Assembly: GCA_030824175.1 (NCBI GenBank)
Contig: JAVBYH010000163.1
Coordinates: 1 to 5,822 of the forward strand
From: Bacteroidota bacterium
GTDB lineage: Bacteria; Bacteroidota; Ignavibacteria; UBA10030; UBA8401
Direction: 5' to 3'
Length of the DNA: 5,822 nucleotides
Shown: positions 1-5,822 of the stretch, one piece after another
Numbering within the stretch: position 1 is the first letter of the stretch
Layout: the number at the start of each line of letters is the position of its first letter
Program-made: the position numbers and the translations under genes
Notes under the pieces: generated by a model
The model's database searches: none
The model's input: only the letters and a program-made list of their open reading frames with translations
Told to the model about the DNA's origin: nothing

Positions 1-1
1 G

Positions 2-1615
2 CCGCGCGCATCCGTCTTCCGCGCGCCTCACGTCTGCGACATGATCGTGAAACAGTTTTCCCCCATGAACGCCGCCGCCGTGACGACGACGATTGACGAA
101 GCCTTGCAGGAACGGATCGCGCCGATCGTCCGGAATCATGTCCGCCGTCTCGTGAAAAAGAATGTGACGAATGCCGCAGTGATCGTGATCGAAAACGCGA
201 CCGGAGCCGTCCGCGTGCTCATCGGATCGAACGACTATTTCAGCGAGGGCACGAACGGCCAGGTGAACGGTGCGCTTGCGCTGCGCCAGCCGGGGTCCGC
301 GATGAAACCGCTCATGTACGCGCTCGCGTTCGACAGGGGACACGCCCCTGCGGAGATCGTGGCGGATATTCCCACCGCCATACCGGATATTCGCGGCGAC
401 TATGTGCCCGAAAATTACGACAGGACGTATCACGGTCCCGTGTCCATCAGAACAGCGCTCGCATGTTCGTACAACGTGCCTGCAGTGCGCATTCTTCAAT
501 CCGTCGGAAAGGAATCATTTCTTGAAACGCTGCACAGGCTCGGCTTCACATCGCTGACGAGGACATCCGAATATTACGGATACGGACTCACGCTCGGCAA
601 CGCCGAGGTCTCTCTCTTCGAACTCACAAATGCCATGCGCGCGCTCGCGAACCGCGGCGAGTGGCGGCCGACGGTTCTCGTCTCCGCGGCAAGAATGTCC
701 GACGGGACTCCCGTCACGCTTCCCGACGTTCCTGCGCCTACTGCAGTCTTCAGCCCCGAGGCCGCGTTCCTCATAACGGACATCCTGAGCGATCCGGCCG
801 CCCGGCGACCGGCATTCGGGAACGCATTCCGCTTCCCGTTCGCATGCGCGGTGAAGACAGGGACGACGAAAGAGTATAAGGATAATTGGACGGTGGGGTA
901 CACGTCCCGGTTCACGGTGGGAGTATGGGCGGGAAATTTTAACGGGAGCCCGATGCAGGGCGTCTCGGGAGTGACGGGCGCTGGCCAGATCTTCACGGAC
1001 GTCATGCTCCTGCTGCATTCCGCCCCGTACGGGACGGCTCCGGAGGAGTTCCGTACGCCGCGCGGCGTGGAGCAGCGGACGATCTGTCCGCGGTCGGGTT
1101 TGAAGCCGACAGACGCCTGTCCGAATCGTTCCACTGAATGGGTGACGAAGGATGCGCGCCCGACAGCATGTTCCGTTCATCGCCGTTTCAGTGTGCGCGG
1201 AGAACGCGGCGCTGCAGTCGACCGCGTCTATGAACTCTACCCTCCCGAATATGCAGCTTGGCAGCAATCCGAAGGCATCCCCGTGCCTCCGGCGGACGCC
1301 GTGCCCACTGCGAGATCATCAGGCATGCACGGCGCCGGCCGCGGATCACCTCTGGCCATCGCATCGCCGAACACCGGCGACCTGTTCAAGATCGATCCGT
1401 CGCTGCGCCGCGAATTCCAGACGATCACGGTACGCGGCTTCGCCCCCGCCGAGGCATCCGATGTCCGGCTCGTCATCGACAACGCCGCGAGCGTTCCCTT
1501 TCCTCAGGGCGGATATTCGTGGCGGCTCGAAAAAGGCGTGCATCACTTCCAATTAATCTGTATGTTGCATGAACGGCGTATCGCCGGCGGCATCGTCTCG
1601 ATTACCGTGGAATGA
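2..1615 (+). CDS. pbpC: Penicillin-binding protein 1C, C-terminal part (5' end outside the window)
   Basis: Class A penicillin-binding protein of the PBP1C type; the part seen holds the transpeptidase that cross-links peptidoglycan stem peptides in the periplasm. The reading frame is open to the left edge, and the codons before the ATG at 41 read RAPH, a motif PBP1C proteins carry just before this domain. The gene therefore starts upstream, and its membrane anchor and glycosyltransferase (GT51) domain are not visible; the ATG at 41 is not the start. Numbering from that ATG: TTTID at 15-19 opens the domain, the catalytic serine is S86 with K89 (PGSAMKP), the second motif is S143-Y144-N145, and the third is KTGTT at 272-276. 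Cysteine-bearing ICPRSG (348-353) and a proline/alanine-rich linker (about 410-435) lead to a C-terminal BiPBP_C-type beta domain (about 436-524). All active-site motifs are intact. PBP1C rather than PBP1A/2 is inferred from the RAPH motif and this C-terminal domain. Confidence 0.93.
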   Translation, partial: PRASVFRAPHVCDMIVKQFSPMNAAAVTTTIDEALQERIAPIVRNHVRRLVKKNVTNAAVIVIENATGAVRVLIGSNDYFSEGTNGQVNGALALRQPGSAMKPLMYALAFDRGHAPAEIVADIPTAIPDIRGDYVPENYDRTYHGPVSIRTALACSYNVPAVRILQSVGKESFLETLHRLGFTSLTRTSEYYGYGLTLGNAEVSLFELTNAMRALANRGEWRPTVLVSAARMSDGTPVTLPDVPAPTAVFSPEAAFLITDILSDPAARRPAFGNAFRFPFACAVKTGTTKEYKDNWTVGYTSRFTVGVWAGNFNGSPMQGVSGVTGAGQIFTDVMLLLHSAPYGTAPEEFRTPRGVEQRTICPRSGLKPTDACPNRSTEWVTKDARPTACSVHRRFSVRGERGAAVDRVYELYPPEYAAWQQSEGIPVPPADAVPTARSSGMHGAGRGSPLAIASPNTGDLFKIDPSLRREFQTITVRGFAPAEASDVRLVIDNAASVPFPQGGYSWRLEKGVHHFQLICMLHERRIAGGIVSITVE

Positions 1616-1640
1616 CCGGGCTTCTGCTCTTCAACAATTG

Positions 1641-1646
1641 AAAGGA
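1641..1646 (+). promoter_or_regulatory. Ribosome binding site of the beta-CASP ribonuclease gene
   Basis: AAAGGA lies 5 bases before the ATG at 1652. The spacing is slightly short but usable, and it supports this ATG as the start. It sits in the 36-base gap after pbpC, in which I see no convincing promoter or terminator, so co-transcription with pbpC is likely. Confidence 0.6.
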
Positions 1647-1651
1647 CTCGT

Positions 1652-3052
1652 ATGCATATTCAATTTATCGGCGCGACGCACACCGTTACCGGCTCGATGC
1701 ACATGGTGCACATCAACGGGAAGAAAATCATCCTGGATTGCGGCATGTTCCAGGGACGGCGAGCCGAAGCGGCCGAACGAAACAAGACGTTCCCGTTCGA
1801 TCCGTCCTCCGTCAGCGCGGTAGTGCTGTCGCACGCGCACATCGACCACTCGGGCAACCTTCCGAACCTTGTGAAGCACGGATTTTCGGGACCGATCTTC
1901 GCGACCGCCGCCACTGCCGACCTCTGCCGCATCATGCTCATGGACAGCGCCTTCATCCAGGAGAAGGATGCGCAATTCGTGAACAGGAAAAACAGGAAAA
2001 GGGGATTCCCTCCCGTCGAACCCCTCTACACAGTCGCGGACGTGCAGCCGGCGCTCGACCTGTTCCAGGAGATCCCCTACGATACTGAATTCCCGATCAT
2101 CGACGGGGCGCGCGGCATGTTCGTCGATGCCGGTCACATCCTCGGTTCGGCGTCCGTCGTGCTCACCCTCGACGATCCGGCGACGAAAAAGGAAATGAAA
2201 CTCGGATTCACCGGCGATCTTGGACGTCCAAACCTGCCCATCCTCCGTGACCCGAAATTCATGGGGAACGTTGATGCGCTCATCAGCGAAAGCACGTACG
2301 GCGGCCGGTTCCATTCCACGAGCGAGGAAATGAAATCGCACTTCCTCGACATCATCAAACGCACAATGAACAAGGGCGGCAAGCTCATCATTCCCGCGTT
2401 CAGCATCGGCCGCACGCAGGACATCGTCTACAAGCTCAACGAGCTGAAGAACAGCGGCGCGCTTCCCGATATTCCGGTGTATGTGGACAGTCCGCTTTCG
2501 ACGAAGGCCACGTCGATTTTCCGCAAGCATCCGGAATGCTTCGACGACGAGGCGATCGAGCTGCTCCGGAAAGACCCCGATCCCTTCGGCTTCGACCGCC
2601 TGACGTACATCGAAAATGTCGAGGAATCGAAACAATTGAACGAGACGACCGAGCCGTGCATGATCATCGCCGCTTCCGGGATGTGCGAGGCGGGCCGCAT
2701 CGTGCACCATCTCGCCAACAATATCGGCAATTCTAAGAATACGGTGCTCATCGTCGGCTATCAGGCGGAGCACACACTCGGCCGGCGGCTCGTTGAGAAG
2801 GAACCCATCGTCCGTGTGTTCGGCGAGGAATACAACGTGAAATGCGACGTGGAAGTGATGAACTCCTTCAGCGCGCACGCTGACCGGAACGAATTGATGG
2901 CGTACTTCGACAACTTCGACCGCGAACGGCTCAAGAATATTTATCTTGTCCACGGAGACGAGGACCAGTCGGCGAAGTTCGCATCAGGGTTGAAGGAGAA
3001 GGGCTTCAAAAACGTGGCGGTGCCGGTGAAGATGGAGAAGGCGGAGCTGTAA
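1652..3052 (+). CDS. Beta-CASP family metallo-beta-lactamase-fold ribonuclease (CPSF73/Ysh1-like)
   Basis: Predicted zinc-dependent RNA endo/exonuclease of 466 residues, cytoplasmic, with no signal peptide or membrane segment. The metallo-beta-lactamase part has D29 (ILDCG), the ligand motif H61-A-H63-I-D65-H66, H162 (GHILGS) and D189 (FTGDLG). The inserted beta-CASP domain starts near ESTYGGR (213-219, motif A acid E213) and includes PAFSIGRTQ (248-256), DSPLST (279-284) and AASGMCEAGR (340-349). The C-terminal RMMBL part supplies motif B H409 (FSAHAD) and motif C H434 (LVHGD). Every ligand position expected for an active enzyme is present. Length and layout match bacterial relatives such as Thermus TTHA0252 and eukaryotic CPSF73 more than RNase J, whose longer C-terminal domain is missing. 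A basic stretch NRKNRKRG (111-118) comes from a tandem 9-base repeat. The RNA substrate cannot be told from sequence. It follows pbpC by 36 bases and ends at a hairpin terminator. Confidence 0.93.
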   Translation: MHIQFIGATHTVTGSMHMVHINGKKIILDCGMFQGRRAEAAERNKTFPFDPSSVSAVVLSHAHIDHSGNLPNLVKHGFSGPIFATAATADLCRIMLMDSAFIQEKDAQFVNRKNRKRGFPPVEPLYTVADVQPALDLFQEIPYDTEFPIIDGARGMFVDAGHILGSASVVLTLDDPATKKEMKLGFTGDLGRPNLPILRDPKFMGNVDALISESTYGGRFHSTSEEMKSHFLDIIKRTMNKGGKLIIPAFSIGRTQDIVYKLNELKNSGALPDIPVYVDSPLSTKATSIFRKHPECFDDEAIELLRKDPDPFGFDRLTYIENVEESKQLNETTEPCMIIAASGMCEAGRIVHHLANNIGNSKNTVLIVGYQAEHTLGRRLVEKEPIVRVFGEEYNVKCDVEVMNSFSAHADRNELMAYFDNFDRERLKNIYLVHGDEDQSAKFASGLKEKGFKNVAVPVKMEKAEL

Positions 3053-3064
3053 TACAGACAACGA

Positions 3065-3095
3065 ACGCGGGGCGAAACACCGTTTCGCCCCGCGT
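3065..3095. terminator. Bidirectional hairpin terminator between convergent genes
   Basis: A perfect inverted repeat: 14-base arms at 3065-3078 and 3082-3095 pair without mismatch around a 3-base loop (ACC). The lower stem is almost all G-C and the upper part ends in GAAAC/GTTTC. On the plus strand it is followed by a T-rich run (GTGTTATTTCTTGTT), and on the minus strand by TCGTTGTCTGTATTA, both moderately T-rich. It starts 12 bases after the ribonuclease stop and lies 3 bases after the pyrG stop, so it can serve both converging units. The weak T-tracts leave some doubt about whether termination is fully factor-independent. Confidence 0.85.
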
Positions 3096-3098
3096 GTG

Positions 3099-4721
<1,623 letters not shown>

Positions 4722-4727
4722 GATGTG

Positions 4728-4733
4728 TTCCTT
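4728..4733 (-). promoter_or_regulatory. Ribosome binding site of pyrG, fixing a GTG start
   Basis: Read on the minus strand this is AAGGAA, 6 bases before the GTG at 4721-4719. It lies inside the 27-base gap after kdsB, where no ATG, GTG or TTG occurs in the pyrG frame before this GTG, so it settles the start. Confidence 0.75.
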
Positions 4734-4748
4734 ATGGATGGGTGATGC

Positions 4749-5504
4749 TTATGGATTGCTGCGTCTCGATATTTCCGAGCGCACTCGTTCAAGGTCGTCA
4801 CGCGTATCGACGGCGATCGAATCGCTGGCCGTGACCGCGCATTTGATACGGTAGCCGTGCTCCAGGATGCGGAGCTGCTCCAGTTTCTCGGCTCGTTCGA
4901 GGGGCGTCTGCGCGAGCCGCGTGAACGTCTGGAGAAAATCGGCCCGGTATACGTACAGTCCGATATGTTTGTAGAACACCGCCTCGGCCGGCCACGCGGC
5001 CGTATCCGCGGCGTCGCGCACGTGCGGCACAGCCGAGCGTGAAAAATACAGGGCGTACATCCGCGCATCGAGCACGGCCTTCACGACGTTCGGGTTCGTG
5101 ATGTCGTCCGGTGATGTGATCACCTTCACCGCAGTGCCCGCATGGACTCCCTCGTCGTCGAGGAGCAGCTGCACCGTCGTATCGATCATCGCGGGATCGA
5201 TGAGCGGCTCGTCACCCTGGATGTTGACGATGATGTCCGCCTCGATCGTCCGGGCGGCAAAGGCGATCCTGTCGCTGCCGCTGGCGATGTCCACCGGCGT
5301 CATGACGGCCCTGCCGCCGAAACCGTGCACCGCCGATTCGATCCTCGCGTCGTCCGTCGCGACGATGACGTGTGTGAGCAGACGCGACAGGAGGGCGCGC
5401 TCGTACACGTGCTGCACCATCGGCTTGCCGTGGATGTCCGCAAGCGATTTTGCCGGCAGCCGGGTGGATGCGTAGCGGGACGGTATGATGCCGATGATGT
5501 TCAT
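4749..5504 (-). CDS. kdsB: 3-deoxy-manno-octulosonate cytidylyltransferase (CMP-Kdo synthetase)
   Basis: Couples CTP and Kdo to give CMP-Kdo and pyrophosphate, the activated sugar added to lipid A during lipopolysaccharide inner-core synthesis; a cytoplasmic enzyme. At 251 residues it is normal for the family (E. coli about 248). Visible motifs are the N-terminal nucleotide-binding PSRYASTRLPAKSL (8-21), GSDRI (76-80), NIQGDEP (94-100) with D98 as the expected magnesium ligand, YFSRSAVP (153-160), HIGLYVYR (180-187), LEQLRILEHG (208-217) and AVDTRDDL (231-238). These fit KdsB rather than the related CMP-sialic acid synthetases. The start gives the usual MNIIGIIPSR beginning. It follows gatC by only 14 bases with no clear Shine-Dalgarno sequence, suggesting coupling to gatC translation. 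Its presence marks a Gram-negative, LPS-bearing organism. The next gene, pyrG, supplies its CTP. Confidence 0.97.
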   Translation of the reverse strand: MNIIGIIPSRYASTRLPAKSLADIHGKPMVQHVYERALLSRLLTHVIVATDDARIESAVHGFGGRAVMTPVDIASGSDRIAFAARTIEADIIVNIQGDEPLIDPAMIDTTVQLLLDDEGVHAGTAVKVITSPDDITNPNVVKAVLDARMYALYFSRSAVPHVRDAADTAAWPAEAVFYKHIGLYVYRADFLQTFTRLAQTPLERAEKLEQLRILEHGYRIKCAVTASDSIAVDTRDDLERVRSEISRRSNP

Positions 5505-5518
5505 GCGTCTGTGTCTGG

Positions 5519-5806
5519 TTAGCCGATCACCTTCGGTACGGTGAAGAACGTTTCGGACGTCGAGGGCGCGTTCTTCAGCGCCTCCTCCGGCGCGAGCGAC
5601 GGCTTCACGACGTCATCGCGGAACACGTTGCTCAGCTCGATGACGTGCGACAGGGGTTCCACCGCCGACGTGTCCAGCTCGTTCAGCTTCTCGATATGCT
5701 TGAGGATGTCGTTCATCTGATGCGTGATCGTTTCCTTCTCCGCGTCGTGGAATTCGAGGCGCGCCAGGCGCGCGATCTTGTCGACATCCTGTGGTGTCAC
5801 TGCCAT
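5519..5806 (-). CDS. gatC: Asp-tRNA(Asn)/Glu-tRNA(Gln) amidotransferase subunit C
   Basis: Small subunit of the GatCAB amidotransferase, which turns misacylated Glu-tRNA(Gln) and/or Asp-tRNA(Asn) into the correct Gln- or Asn-tRNA. GatC helps hold the GatA-GatB complex together and has no catalytic site. The 95-residue product is of normal length and complete. Typical features are the N-terminal helix VDKIARLARLEF (8-19), a second helical stretch with LNELDTSAVEPLSHV (41-55), FRDDVV (62-67) and the C-terminal FFTVPKVI (87-94). The ATG at 5806 is preceded by AAGGGT at a good distance. GatA and GatB are not in the window: the gene downstream is kdsB, and upstream sequence is cut off 16 bases before the start. 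It is the first visible gene of the unit; a promoter would lie beyond the right edge. Confidence 0.95.
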   Translation of the reverse strand: MAVTPQDVDKIARLARLEFHDAEKETITHQMNDILKHIEKLNELDTSAVEPLSHVIELSNVFRDDVVKPSLAPEEALKNAPSTSETFFTVPKVIG

Positions 5807-5814
5807 GTGCGTGT

Positions 5815-5820
5815 ACCCTT
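5815..5820 (-). promoter_or_regulatory. Ribosome binding site of gatC
   Basis: On the minus strand this reads AAGGGT, 8 bases before the ATG at 5806-5804. It supports that start, which also gives the usual GatC N-terminus. The window ends two bases further upstream. Confidence 0.6.
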
Positions 5821-5822
5821 GT

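Noticed and set aside
41..43. ATG at 41 as the start of a stand-alone transpeptidase
   Set aside because: The frame continues open to the left edge and encodes the PBP1C-type RAPH motif just upstream, so the gene is cut by the window rather than short.
515..1267. A 250-codon minus-strand open frame within pbpC
   Set aside because: Composition is arginine- and cysteine-rich without motifs, and it covers the transpeptidase domain coded on the other strand, so it is a shadow frame.
1630..1642. Small inverted repeat TTCAA-CAA-TTGAA just before the ribonuclease gene, touching its ribosome binding site
   Set aside because: Only five A/T-rich pairs with a 3-base loop; too weak to call a regulatory hairpin, and of a kind expected by chance.
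1631..2953. A 440-codon open frame on the minus strand, antisense to the ribonuclease gene
   Set aside because: Its product is rich in H, V, R, E and D, as expected from the reverse of GC-rich codons, and shows no recognisable domain. The plus-strand gene has every family motif, so this is a shadow frame.

Overview
The window is a GC-rich piece of a Gram-negative bacterial chromosome with five protein genes in two converging transcription units and almost no spare DNA. Two genes point to a diderm cell wall: a class A penicillin-binding protein of the PBP1C type, and KdsB, which activates Kdo for lipopolysaccharide. GatC shows that the organism makes Gln-tRNA and/or Asn-tRNA by transamidation. 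The style of the GatC, CTP synthase and beta-CASP proteins suggests the Bacteroidota/Chlorobiota/Ignavibacteriota (FCB) side of the tree. That placement is impressionistic, because no comparison could be run.

Left unit, plus strand: the 3' part of pbpC (2-1615), whose glycosyltransferase half lies outside the window, is followed after 36 bases by a complete beta-CASP metallo-beta-lactamase-fold ribonuclease (1652-3052). Right unit, minus strand, in order of transcription: gatC (5806-5519), kdsB (5504-4749) and pyrG (4721-3099), with gaps of 14 and 27 bases, so very probably one operon. The two units meet at 3053-3098, where a perfect 14-bp hairpin with a 3-base loop can end transcription from both sides.

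Functionally, the right unit places the CTP-making enzyme (PyrG) directly behind the enzyme that spends CTP to make CMP-Kdo (KdsB). GatC belongs to translation and is the first gene seen; whether more genes precede it is unknown. The left unit pairs peptidoglycan synthesis with RNA processing, with no evident biochemical link.

No mobile element, CRISPR array, tRNA, rRNA, riboswitch or foreign-looking segment was found, and no stretch over 300 bases lacks a gene. This looks like an ordinary housekeeping region. The findings are minor points of gene structure and context rather than a new system.
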